A stretch of 22,540 nucleotides of DNA from Pseudomonadota bacterium (GTDB taxonomy: Bacteria; Pseudomonadota; Alphaproteobacteria; Rhizobiales; Xanthobacteraceae): assembly GCA_023449855.1 (NCBI GenBank), contig JAEXHR010000353.1, forward strand, positions 1 through 22,540, written 5' to 3'. Positions 8,332 through 19,200 of this stretch are shown piece by piece. The translations under genes were made by a program, and so were the position numbers. A model generated the notes under the pieces. The model saw only the letters and a program-made list of their open reading frames with translations, did no database searches and had not been told where the DNA came from. How positions within the stretch are numbered: the stretch's first letter is position 1; the number at the start of each line of letters is the position of its first letter.

Positions 8332-8843
8332 CCGATCATGCATTGGCCAGTCTCCGTCGTCAGTTCCTTGAACGCTACGATGACCTGAAGGCCCGTCTGA
8401 CCAAACGCCTGGGCTCGAATGACCTTGCCGATGATGCGATGCAGGATACCTGGCTTCGCCTGGCGCATGCCGAATCCATCGCGGCCGTCGAACGCCCGCG
8501 CAGTTACCTTTTCCGCATGGCGCTGAACGTCGCAATTGACCGCCGTCGGACGGAGCTGCGGCGGCCTACGTCCGTCGTCGAGATCGAAAGGTTGCTTGAA
8601 ATCGCCGACGATATGCCGACGCCCGAAAGAATTGTACTGGCACGTTCGGAATTGGATCATTTCAAGACGATTGTAAATGAACTTCCACCGCGCCGGCGAA
8701 TGGTGTTCATGGCGGCGCGGTTCGGCAATGTGTCGCGCCAGGAGATCGCAGACCGCATGGGCATTTCGCTGCGTCTGGTGGCAAAAGAGCTTCAGCTTGC
8801 GCTTGAACATTGCGTCGCGCGCTACAAGGAATTGGACGATTGA
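8328..8843 (+). CDS. FecI-type ECF sigma factor
   Basis: 171 residues, the usual size for a FecI-like extracytoplasmic-function sigma factor. Region 2 spans about 12-78 (DDAMQDTWLRLAHAES, then RPRSYLFRMALNVAIDRRR, the -10-binding/core-binding helices). Region 4 spans about 112-165, with the helix-turn-helix at NVSRQEIADRMGISLRLVAK, the -35-binding part. It lacks the extra domains of larger ECF families. It starts inside the stop of the STN gene (ATGA at 8328-8331), so the two are probably translationally coupled and made in similar amounts. FecR follows after a 117-bp gap. By family knowledge it directs RNA polymerase to a small set of promoters when released or activated by its FecR partner. 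The flanking exoprotein genes are the obvious candidate targets, by position only. Confidence 0.95.
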   Translation: MTDHALASLRRQFLERYDDLKARLTKRLGSNDLADDAMQDTWLRLAHAESIAAVERPRSYLFRMALNVAIDRRRTELRRPTSVVEIERLLEIADDMPTPERIVLARSELDHFKTIVNELPPRRRMVFMAARFGNVSRQEIADRMGISLRLVAKELQLALEHCVARYKELDD

Positions 8844-8960
8844 GCGTGCACGGGAGCGATCGGAGAAACGTCTTACAGATGAGAATGCCGCGACCATCGT
8901 ACATTTGCTCATTGTGGTCCGTCAGCCTTTGGGTACGGCGGCAAAGGGCGCATAGCTGAG
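8844..8960. other. Short gap between sigma factor and FecR genes
   Basis: 117 bp, longer than the usual overlap or near-overlap of fecI and fecR. The FecR frame is closed by TGA at 8880-8882 with no start codon before ATG 8961. A purine-rich AAAGGG lies at 8943-8948, rather far (12 bp) from the start. I see no clear terminator hairpin or promoter. Confidence 0.5.
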
Positions 8961-9965
8961 ATGACTACGGGAAATACCGATCTCGATATGGTGGCAAGAG
9001 AGGCCGTCACCTGGGTCCGAAAGCTCGTCTCGAACGAGATGACGCCGGAAGATCTTGTGGCACTCGAGCGCTGGCGCGAACGCAGTCCCCAGCACGATGC
9101 TGCTTTTGTCAGGACCCAGCGGATCTGGAGCAAGATTGGCGCTGCCGGCGAGGACGCTTTCGGGCCTGCCGGCGACATCCTGGGACAGCTCGACGCCTTC
9201 GGAAGACAACGCCGTGTTGTGAGCCGCCGCATCGTGTTGACGAGCGGGGTGGCGGCGATCGCCGCTGCGGCGACGGCCTATGGCGCTACTCATCCGCCAT
9301 TGGGGCTTTGGCCGTCCGTTTACGAGTTGAATGCCGACTACCGGACTGCGACCGGGGAGCAGCGCAAGGTTACGCTTGATGGCGATGTCGCGGTCAACTT
9401 GAATACCCAGACCAGCCTGGCGATCCGTCGAGCGGAATTTGGTGAGCAGCGCATCGAATTGATTTCCGGAGAGGCATCTTTTGCCGCCCCCGTGCATGCG
9501 CCGCGGTCGCTCGTCGTGGTGGCCGGAGAGGGGACGGCGGCTGCGACGTCCGGTCTGTTCGATGTTCGATATGCAGCAAATGGGGAAGACCCGTCGGTTT
9601 GCGTGACCTGCCTCGAAGGCGCGGTCAAAATCCAGCGCGGAATCGAGGCGGCGGCTTTGCAGGCTGGCCAACGTGTTCAGTACAACATGGCCGGTTTGGG
9701 CAAGATTTTCACCGTCGATCGCGAGGTCGCCTCGGATTGGCAGCGGGGCATCGTCGCTTTTCGCGATACCCCGGTCCCCGAAGCGATCGACGAAATCAAC
9801 CGCTATCGGCCCGGTCGCATCATTCTGCTCGACTCGCCTCTAAGCAACAGAAGGCTCAGTGGCCGCTTCCGGATTGACGAGATGAATCAGGTCCTGAGGC
9901 AGCTGGAGCGCGCTTTTGACGCCAAGCTCCGGCATTTGCCTGGCGGTGTGGTGCTGCTGAGCTGA
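8961..9965 (+). CDS. FecR-type transmembrane anti-sigma factor / sigma regulator
   Basis: 334 residues with the full FecR family layout. Residues about 13-58 are the cytoplasmic sigma-binding DUF4880 region (AVTWVRKLVS, then LVALERWRERSPQHDAAF, then IWSKI). Residues 88-110 are one membrane segment opening with SRRIVLTSG, a twin-arginine motif. Residues about 128-222 are the periplasmic FecR domain (GEQRKVTLDGDVAVNLNTQT, then LISGEASF, then CLEGAVKI). Residues about 262-334 form the STN-like C-terminal subdomain (GIVAFRDTPVPEAIDEINRY, then LSGRF, ending VVLLS). It should hold the neighbouring sigma factor and receive a signal from an STN domain in the periplasm. Odd point: a CxxC (Cys214-Val-Thr-Cys217) in the FecR domain. 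ATG 8961 is the first start after the in-frame stop at 8880. The assignment is secure; whether it acts mainly as inhibitor or as activator is unknown. Confidence 0.95.
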   Translation: MTTGNTDLDMVAREAVTWVRKLVSNEMTPEDLVALERWRERSPQHDAAFVRTQRIWSKIGAAGEDAFGPAGDILGQLDAFGRQRRVVSRRIVLTSGVAAIAAAATAYGATHPPLGLWPSVYELNADYRTATGEQRKVTLDGDVAVNLNTQTSLAIRRAEFGEQRIELISGEASFAAPVHAPRSLVVVAGEGTAAATSGLFDVRYAANGEDPSVCVTCLEGAVKIQRGIEAAALQAGQRVQYNMAGLGKIFTVDREVASDWQRGIVAFRDTPVPEAIDEINRYRPGRIILLDSPLSNRRLSGRFRIDEMNQVLRQLERAFDAKLRHLPGGVVLLS

Positions 9966-10113
9966 ATGTTTCACCGAAAATATTCGTCAAAAGTCGCCAC
10001 CAAGCGTGCACACCACCTCTTCGGGATGACGTCTTAGCAGTGAGACCTCTCCGATTGCCTGGCGGCAGCATCTGACTGCAGCCTTCGGCATGGTCGCTCG
10101 AAGGAACTGCTTG
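9966..10113. other. Intergenic region upstream of exoprotein B
   Basis: 148 bp, the expected place for the exoprotein B promoter. The stretch just after the FecR stop (9969-9995) is A/T-richer than its surroundings (ACCGAAAATATTCGTCAAAA) and is the most promoter-like part, but I cannot assign a -35/-10 pair. The exoprotein B frame is closed by TGA at 10027-10029. A good ribosome binding site, AAGGA at 10101-10105, lies 8 bp before ATG 10114. Confidence 0.5.
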
Positions 10114-10116
10114 ATG
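10101..10116 (+). promoter_or_regulatory. Ribosome binding site deciding the exoprotein B start
   Basis: AAGGA at 10101-10105 is 8 bp from ATG 10114. The only other in-frame start after the upstream stop, ATG 10090, has no comparable site. This supports a protein beginning MSAYGPALS. Confidence 0.7.
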
Positions 10117-10236
10117 TCCGCCTATGGTCCAGCCTTGTCCGCCATCGATACAACTCGTCGCAATATACGTCATGTGGCGCTGCTGACCGGTGTTAGCGTC
10201 GTCTCCTTGTGCCTGGCGACATTGGACGCCAGCGCA
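10114..10236 (+). other. Signal peptide of exoprotein B
   Basis: Residues 1-41: a polar n-region ending in RRNIRH, a hydrophobic core VALLTGVSVVSLCLA, and a likely signal peptidase I site DASA before RSLGGG. The RR pair lacks the flanking residues of a Tat motif, so Sec export is more likely. TPS exoproteins commonly have such extended n-regions. Confidence 0.8.
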
Positions 10237-13200
10237 CGATCGTTAGGAGGGGGATCTGGAGCATCTCCATCACAAGTCGCGATCGGCGCATCGCAATCGG
10301 CAGCCGCCGCAGCGGCGCAAGCCGCACAGCGGGCACAGAGCGCGCTGAACGGGGCCGGCAATGCAATACGTTCGTTGCAACAGATGCAGGATGCGGCACG
10401 TAATGCCGCAGCGGCTGGCGGCGGCGCGAGCGGAGTTGCCAACGGCTTGCGAACCGGCGGCCTTGACCGCGCGACCGGGGCAGGTGCGTTCTGGGTGGGC
10501 GCCGGTGCCCCCACCGAGACGGTGCAGGGCGACCGCACCAAGGTCGATATCGCGCAGACGCAAAAAAATGCTGTGCTCACATGGAGCACCTTCAACGTCG
10601 GTGAGAAGACCGATCTGAACTTCGATCAGAGGGGCCAACGCGATTGGATCGCACTCAACCGGGTGATTGATCCGAGCCTCGCGCCGAGCAGGATTCTAGG
10701 CACGATCAAGAGCGACGGTACCGTTCTGGTGATCAATCCAAACGGCATCATCTTTGGCGCCGGCGCTCAAATCAATGTCGGCAGCCTGATCGCCAGCACG
10801 CTCGATGTTGGACCCCAGGCTGCCCGGCAAGGGTCCAACGGGACTGCAACGCCCACAGACATTGCGTGGCGCAACGACAATTTTCTTCTGAATGGCCTGC
10901 TCACCTATGCCGCCGGTCAGACCGCTCCGCAACAAAGCTTTTCCGCGGTGGTCGCTGCGGGCGAAAATCGCGGAGCGATCAGCGTCGCTGCCGGTGCGTC
11001 CATCACGACGCGCGATGGCGGCCTTGCGCTGCTGGCTGCGCCAAATGTGAGCAATGCCGGGTCGATTTCCGCGCCCACCGGACAGGTCATTCTCGCCGCC
11101 ACCGGCACGTCTATCTATCTTACGCCCTCGACCGGGGCGGCCGGCGACAACGCGCCGCCGCCGAATGGCAGTCTCGCTGCCGCACCTGACCCCAATATCC
11201 GTGGCCTGGTCCCCGCTGTGACTGTGGGAAGCAGCGCTTCGCGATACTACGTCTGGAATCAAGCGACCGGCCTGATACAGGCCGACCGCGGTAATATCAC
11301 GCTTCTCAGCTCGACCTGGAGCCCCGATGTTCCGATCGGAGGTGCCGTCTATAATGACGGCATCCTGTCATCGACGACCAGCGTATCGCGCAATGGCTCG
11401 ATCACCATCGATGGTGCAGATATCCGTTTCGGGAGCCGTTCGCTGCTCGCAATCCTCCCGGACAAAGGCGGCGAGACTATCCCGCAAAGCCCGACCAGCG
11501 TGGGCGCTTTTAAGCCGTCGGCGATCAAGATCGGCGAAAAGGCAAATCTGATCGAGATGCAGTCTGGTGCCGTCTTGCTGGCACCCAGCGCAAATGTGCA
11601 ATTCGGCGCAACCAAGCCGAACGGCGATGCTAGTTCGCCTCTTAATCAGAGTATCCTGATCAATGCCGGTGCCGAGATCAATGTCGCCGGCCTCACGAAT
11701 GTCGATGTGCCGATCGGTCAGGTGCAGATCGTGATCGATCCGGCCAAGAAGAACGAACTGCGCGACAGTCCGCTCTATCGCGACGGTTTTCTCAACGGCG
11801 CCACCATCTATCTCGATCCGCGTCGCTCCGGCGTGCGCTCCGATGGCGTCGCCTGGATCGGCTCGCCGCTGATCGACGCCACTGCCTATTATCAACTGGT
11901 TGGCCTCAATGCCGACCGGTTGATGACCAAAGGCGGTACCGTGACTTTCGGTCCGGTGGTGAATGCTGCGTCGAACGTGCCGCAGCCTTACAACATGCCG
12001 AGAATCTATCTCATGCGGGGCTCGGTTATCGACACCTCGGGTGGCTGGGCGAGCTATGCGGCCGGCAGCATTCGCACCACACGGCTGATCGACCAATCCG
12101 GGCGCATCGTCGATATCGGCGACGCCGATCCTAACGCGGTCTATGTCGGTATCTATAACGGCGGCTTCACGCGCCAGCACCGGGTTCAGGGGCAGATCGA
12201 TCCTCGCCTCACGGAGGTCTGGTCCAGCATTTTCGACCGAGGCAATGGTCAGAGCTTCATTCCGGCCCATGACGAAGGCCGTGATGCCGGCGTGCTGATG
12301 GCGAACGCGGCCGCACTCATCCTTGAGTCCACGATCAAATCCCAAGTCTATCCTGGCGAACGCCAGCGCATCGAATCGAAGACGGGCAGCGGAAAATCGA
12401 CCTTCGCTGGCGATTTGCGGCCGGTGCAGGCATCGAACAACCAATTGCCGGCCGGCGGCGCGCTGATCGTGGGCGGCATGTCAGATGTCACCATCTCTCA
12501 CGTCGCGCCGGTGGCTATCGACAATCTCGACGCGGGGTGGACACGCGGTACGATCGCGCCTGATAGCGGAAACTATGTTGCGCCCACACCGGCGCCGGGC
12601 CGGACGAACGGGCCGGGGCCGGTGTTTCCTGCCAGCCGCACCGCGACGATGGTACTGACTGATGACTACCTGTCGAAATCCGGTTTCGGCCAAGTCTCGC
12701 TGGTCGGCAATATCTTGGTTCGCCCGGATGCCAATCTCACGCTCAATCCGGGCGGCGTCGTCGAGCTGAGCGGTCGTGTCGAAGTCAACGGCAACATCAC
12801 TGCGCCTGGCGGCAAGATCAATCTTGTTGGAACCGACATCATCATCAATGGCGGTCTTTCGGTGGCCGGTCGCTGGGTCAACGACTTCACCGCACCGGCG
12901 GATTATCTGCAGGGCAGCGCGTGGCTGAACGGCGGCTCCATTTCGATGACCGCATTGTCGTCGTTCAAATACCTCGATGCCAACGGCAACATTCCCACGG
13001 GCGGAAGGCCAGCTGTCAGTGTTGTCGATACGTCCGGCAGCATCCTGATCAATCCGGGCGCCAGCCTGAATCTTTCCGGCGGCGGACGTATAGATCGGAA
13101 GGGGGGCATCGATTTCGGCGCCAAGGGTGGCAACCTCACTTTGACCAGCGATGCCTTCTATTATCCGACCAAACTATCCGGACTTCGCATTACCTCGACT

Positions 13201-16200
13201 GACGATCGAGATGAGCCGTTCATGCCGATCAACCCGGAGCGGATTAACGCCCGGATCGTGATCGACCCGGCGTCGCTCCAGGCTCACGGTTTCGGAGGCG
13301 GTGGCACCTTTACCCTCACCACGCCGGAGTTCTCGTTTGGCACCGGCGAAGCGAAGACAGGGACCGTGCTCCCCATCGATTTCTTCTCAACCGCAGGCTT
13401 CGCCAACTACAATATCACTTCGTACAAGACCGATCTGTCTCGGAGCACGTTCACCAATGGCGTGGGCGGATACAATGCGCTGCTGGCCGTGCAGACGGTG
13501 ACCGTCGGGGCGGGGCAGAACCTGGCGCTGGTTCAGTCCACGCTTTCGAATCTGTTGACCGCGGATCAGCTCAAGGCACTAAAGGGGCTGGACAGTGGCG
13601 GGGACATCAACAAGATCGTGTCGGCTTCGGTGCCGGTTGACGCTTTCGATCAGCGCCCCGTCAATCTGAGGCTTGGTGGCGCGATCGAACTTCACGTAGC
13701 GGCAGGTGGTCGCGTCACCGGCGCAGCGGGGTCCTCGCTCACAGTCGGTGGCCTCCTGAATGAAGGTTCGATCCGTATCCCGGGTGGCACCATCACGCAG
13801 GAACTCATCTTGCCGCGGCTCTATGCGTCTGGTGTCCCGGGCCAGAACGAGCCCGTGGGCATTCGGTCCCTTGCGGATGTCTTCAGCGTCAATGCCGACG
13901 GCACCATCGATCCGAATGCCGCCAGCCGCTACACGACCGCTAGTGGCCAGCCGATCAGCAACCAGGATCTCGCGGGCAATTTCTCGATCTCCCGTGGACC
14001 GATCAAGGGCCGCGCGATCTACAAGCTCGGCCTTCTCGATCAAGGCGACGGGATCGTTCTCGCATCGGGCAGCGTGACGGACTTGTCCGGCGCCGTGATG
14101 CTCAACCCGCGCGCGGTCGATGGCCGCACGCCCATCACGACAGGCACCATCGTCGGGGGCGGCACGCTGGCGGCATTGCCGAGCCAGGCGCTCGGTACGG
14201 CGCTGTCTTCGCCGTTCCGCACAAAAGGGGCGATCGTTGCCCGGCCCGGTGCAGTGATCGATCTGTCCGGCGCATCGGGCGCGTTCGACGTCCGGTCCAT
14301 CGAGAACGGTCCGTGGAGCCGGGGCGGCCATGTCGCCTCGCCGGTCTGGAGTGATGGCGGTGCGCTGCTGGCCGGTGCGGGCGCCACGCTCACCGGCGCC
14401 ATCATCCGAGCGGATAGTGGCAGCGCGCAGGGGCAGGGCGGGACGCTGCAGATCCTTAACCCGGTCTTCATGCAGCATGATCCGGCAACGCCGCTCGCAA
14501 ATGCGGTTTCTGCCGACATGCTTGCGCGATCCGGCTTCGACACTTTCATTGCTACTGGCAACATCGCCTCCCGGGGCGATGTTGCCATCGCGATGGATCG
14601 GGCGTTCTTCCTGCAGCCGAAGCCGTATGACGGCATCGCGAACGCCACCGCCGCGATTCTTTCGCCAGTCATTTCCGCAGGCGGCGCGCTGACCATAGCC
14701 GCGCCCTATATCGGTCTGCAAAATTCTATCGACGTAGCCGATCCTGTGACGTCAGGCACGCCCGGTACCGGCACGGTCACTTTCCGCGGACGTCAGATCG
14801 ATATCACCGGCATGGCCTTGTTCGATCGCTCGGTGTCCCGCGCAACCTTCGAGGCCAGCGGCGATATCCGTCTGATCGGCGCTGTGCCCTATACGGTCTC
14901 TGTTCTCGGCGGAACGGCCAGCACGCCGACTTTGCGCGGCGGGATAGCAGTCAATGGCGATCTCACCATGATCGCAGACCAGATCTATCCGACCACAGGC
15001 ACGAGCTTCGCCATCACCTCGGCGGCGGCGAACGGGACCGTCACCTTCGGTCGCAGCAGCGGCGTCACGCCAGCAACGCCCTATTCGGCCGGCGGCAATC
15101 TGCTCGTGCAGGCGGCTAATATCGTGCAGGGCGGCGTCCTGCGCGTGCCGTTCGGCAGCCTCACGCTGGGCAGCAACGCCGCCACGTCGCGCGCGCCGGC
15201 GACCAGAACGGTGGTGCTGGCCGATGGCAGCGTCACTTCGGTTTCCGCGGGCGGTCTGTCGATCCCCTATGGCACCACCATCGATACGATGGAATGGTAC
15301 TTCGCCCCGACCGGTAACGATCCGCTGACCGCGCCGCCCAGCAAGCTGTTGAATCTCAGCGCAGGCACGATCACCATGGCTGCGGGCGCTACCGTCGATA
15401 TTACTGGCGGCGGCGATGTCTATGCCTATGAATTCGTCCCCGGCACCGGCGGCTCGCGCGATGTCCTCAGCCAGTTCAATTCCGATCAATACAGCGCCAA
15501 CAGGATTAATGGCGTCGGCTATCAATATCCGGATGGCCGGCAAGTTTATGCCATCGTGCCCGGTCTTTCTGCTGCTCCGGCCGCAGCCTACGATCCGATC
15601 TATTCGGCCAACTATGCCAGCCTGAGCGCCGCTGGCGGCGTCGGCAGGCGCGTCTACCTCGCCGGCGGTAGCGGTCTCGTGGCAGGATGGTACACGCTGC
15701 TGCCAGCGCAATATGCGATGTTGCCAGGCGGCATGCGCGTGGTCGAACAGACCGGCGCGAAGAACGTGACATCGGGCTTTTCTATCGCCCAGGCAGACGG
15801 ATCGCTGCTGACGTCAGGATACTATGGCGATGTGCTCGCGGGGACATCGCAGTCTCAGATCCGGCTGTTCAGCGTGCAGTCGCAGGCCGTCATTCGGTCT
15901 TATTCGAACATCGCGCTCACATCCGGCAATGACTACGCAAAGAAGGAGGCGACGAAAAAAGGCATCGTCGTTCCGCAAGTCGGTCTCGATTCCGGCCGTC
16001 TTGTACTGAACCCGCTCATCGCCATGACCATCGATGCAACTGTCTTGACCGCCGCCGCTCCGGGCGGACGCGGGTCACAGGTCGATATCAGCGGCAGCAA
16101 GATTGAGATACTGTCGACGCTTGCCGGCGCACCGGTCAACGGCGCGATTCAGCTCACCGCGGCAGGGCTGAACCGGCTCAATGCCGAGAGCCTGCTTATC

Positions 16201-19200
16201 GGTGGCATCCGCAGCGACAATGCCGACGGCACCACCAGTCTCGCGCTGACCAGCAATTCGATCCTGGTCGCCAACGACGCGGCTCATCCTCTGATGGCTC
16301 CGGAAATCGTGCTCGCTGTCGATGACGGCATCAGCGGCAACGTTGCATCGACGCTCACGCTGAATGACGGCGCAACGATCATCGCCACCGGCGCAATGAA
16401 CGACAGGCGCAGCGGCGCCTATATCATCGATGGACAGTTGAGCAGCAGCACCAACAGCACCAACCAGACCGTCTATACGAACCCCGCCCAGAGCGCGATC
16501 GGGGCGCTGGTCCGCGTCGCCAACGGACCGCAACGCGTGGTGCAGCGGCTGCGGACGCCGGTATCGAGCAGCAATCCGGGCAGCCCGGCCGGGCTCGCCG
16601 CCACGATCGCGCTAGGCAATGCGATCTTGCAGGGTGATGCTATCGGCCTCGACACGTCGCACAATGCCGGCGTCGCCGGCGATGCGGTTCTGCGCGGCAA
16701 GGACATCGCCTTTGGCGCAGGCGCGCTCGCCTTCACCAGCGGCAGCGCCGCCGCCGGCGTCGTGGTGATCACGCCGCAATTGCAGGCCATCCTGTCCCAG
16801 GGGAATCGCCTCACTTTGCGGTCGCAGACCTCGATCGGCTTCGACAATGGCGACTACAGTTTCGGCGATACGACCTTCGATGCGGCGACGCTGCTGTCGC
16901 GGGAAGGCGGCACCGTCACGATCAATGCCTCGCGCCTGCAGCTCGGCAATGCCGGCGCTGCGGGCACCGCGACAGCCGGCAGCGGCGCGCTCGCGATCAC
17001 GGCCGACGAATTCGCGATCGGCAGTGGTGCCATCGCGGCCTCCGGTTTCGGCAGCGTCAGCCTCACGGCCGTGAACGGCATGTTCTCGGCCGGGACGAAT
17101 GGCGTTCTCGATGTCGGTACGGCCAATCTGGTGATCGTGACGCCCTATATCGGCGACAGGACGCAGCCCGGCACGGTCTCGACATCATCGACCGGCATGA
17201 CGCTGCGAAGCGCCGGCACGGTCAATATTACGAATGCGGGGACGGCGGCGCTCGATCCCGCGAAGCTTGCCGGCATTCCAGGCTCTTCGCTCACCATCGA
17301 AGGCAATGGCGTCTCGATCGCCGGCACGCATCTGCGCGCGACCGCTGGCGCACTCGCCGTCAAATCGGCTGGCAATCTCGCGCTGTCGAACGGCGCCGTG
17401 CTCGAAGCGCCGGGCTATGACAAGACCTTCGGCGACGCGGCCGATCCGCAAACCGCATCGGCGCCGGGTGGAACACTGTCGCTCGCCGCGCTCGGCACCG
17501 GCGGCATCGCACTCGGCGATGCCACTTTGTCTGTCGGCGGCGGCGTTGGAAACGGCGGCACCCTCAAGCTCTCGGCCGCCAATGGCGCGATCGACTGGGG
17601 GACAGCGGTGCTGAGCGGCAAAGGCGGTGCCAACGGGCAGGGCGGCCGATTTGCAGTGGACACCAGCGGAGCGGTCGATCTGGTCGGCATGAACGCGCGC
17701 GCCATTGCCAATGGCTTTACCGGGGGCCTCGACATTCGCACCCGCAGTGGGGACATCGTCCTTGATGCCGGGCAAGTGTTGAAATCGGGCTCCGTGAATC
17801 TCACCGCCGATGGTGGCTTCGTCGCCATCGGCGGCACCATCGATACGTCCGGCATTAGCGGCGGCGATATCGCCCTGTACGGCAAGAGTGGTGTGAAGTT
17901 GCTTAGCGGTGCGAAGCTCGACAGCCATGCAAGCGGCTATGCGAGCAACGATACCCGCAAGGCGACCGCCGGCGACATCACGCTCGGCACAGACTTCGTC
18001 GCATCGACCATCAATACGGATGGCAGCGTCTCCGGCACCAGCGGTGCGATCACCGTGGCGGCAGGCGCCATGATCGACGCGTCCGCCAGTCGTCCAGGCA
18101 ATCGGTTGGTCCGCATCATGCGCGGCGGTGTCGTCAACTATGCTTATGTCGAAGGCGACCAGGGTGGCATCGTGCGGTTCCGCGCACCGGTGGTGAACGG
18201 CAATACGATGAACGTTAATGTAGCTTCGTCCGCCAGCGTGAGCGGTGCGCGCGCGGTCGAGCTCGAGGGGGTCAAGCGCTGGGATCTGGCCACGGTCGTA
18301 GCCAGCGGTCTCTACACCGGCGTCACACGCAACCTCGCGACAGACACGATCACGCTGGATCTTCGTACCGGCCTTGACACTGCCAATCCCGACGGCACCC
18401 GCGCTACTGTTGCCGGTCTCAATTTCCTCGGTGACAAGGGCGCAGGCACGGTCATCGAATTCGTGCAAGGCTTCGATGTCTCGGCCGCTTACGGCAATCT
18501 TGGTGGGTTGGCTTCGCAAGTGAACTTCGCTGCACGCCCCGGCGTCGAATTGAAGCATGACGGCAACATCACGCTTGCGTCCAACTGGAATCTCGGCGCT
18601 GGCACGGTCGATGTGAGTTCGGCCAGAGCCGCCGGACTGATGGATGTCGATGCGACGACAGGCCAGGCCTATGTCAAGGTCGGCAGTGAAGCGGCGCTAC
18701 TGGCGGATTACACCACGATGCTCTACCGCGTCGGCGGCAGAGCGACCAATGCGGCGCCGCTGGTCTCTCTGCGCGCGGGCGGCAACCTTCAGCTCAAGGG
18801 CAGCCTCACCGACGGCTTCTTCCAGTTCCGCGACCAGTACGACGCGACCTATCAGTCCTATCTGAACGCCAAGTCCAGCAGCTTCGTTCTTCAACTTGTG
18901 ACGAACGGAATCCTCCAGGGCGGGGACGGGTCCGGTCTGATCGACTGGACGTCATTTGTCAGTGAGTTCGATCCGTACGGCACTTATTGGTATCAACACA
19001 TCAACAGCATCGACTATAGCCTTAAGTTTATCGATGAGCTGACGGCCTCGTCCGGCGGCTCGAGCGGACGGCTGGCGGTTGCGATCCCGTTCAATGCAAG
19101 CGGAAACTCTCCGGCAGCGCTGGGAACAGGTGTAGGCGGAGCTGGCGATCCTTTGGCCAGCGCGGTGGTATTCCCGCTGCTGCCGGGCGGGCGGATCGTC

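Noticed and set aside
8677..8955. A 92-codon frame spanning the end of the sigma-factor gene and the gap before FecR.
   Set aside because: Its first part is a frame-shifted reading of region 4, which is clearly coded in the other frame, and the remainder shows no domain.
10090..10113. Upstream ATG at 10090 as the exoprotein B start.
   Set aside because: It adds MVARRNCL without a ribosome site; AAGGA is correctly placed for ATG 10114.
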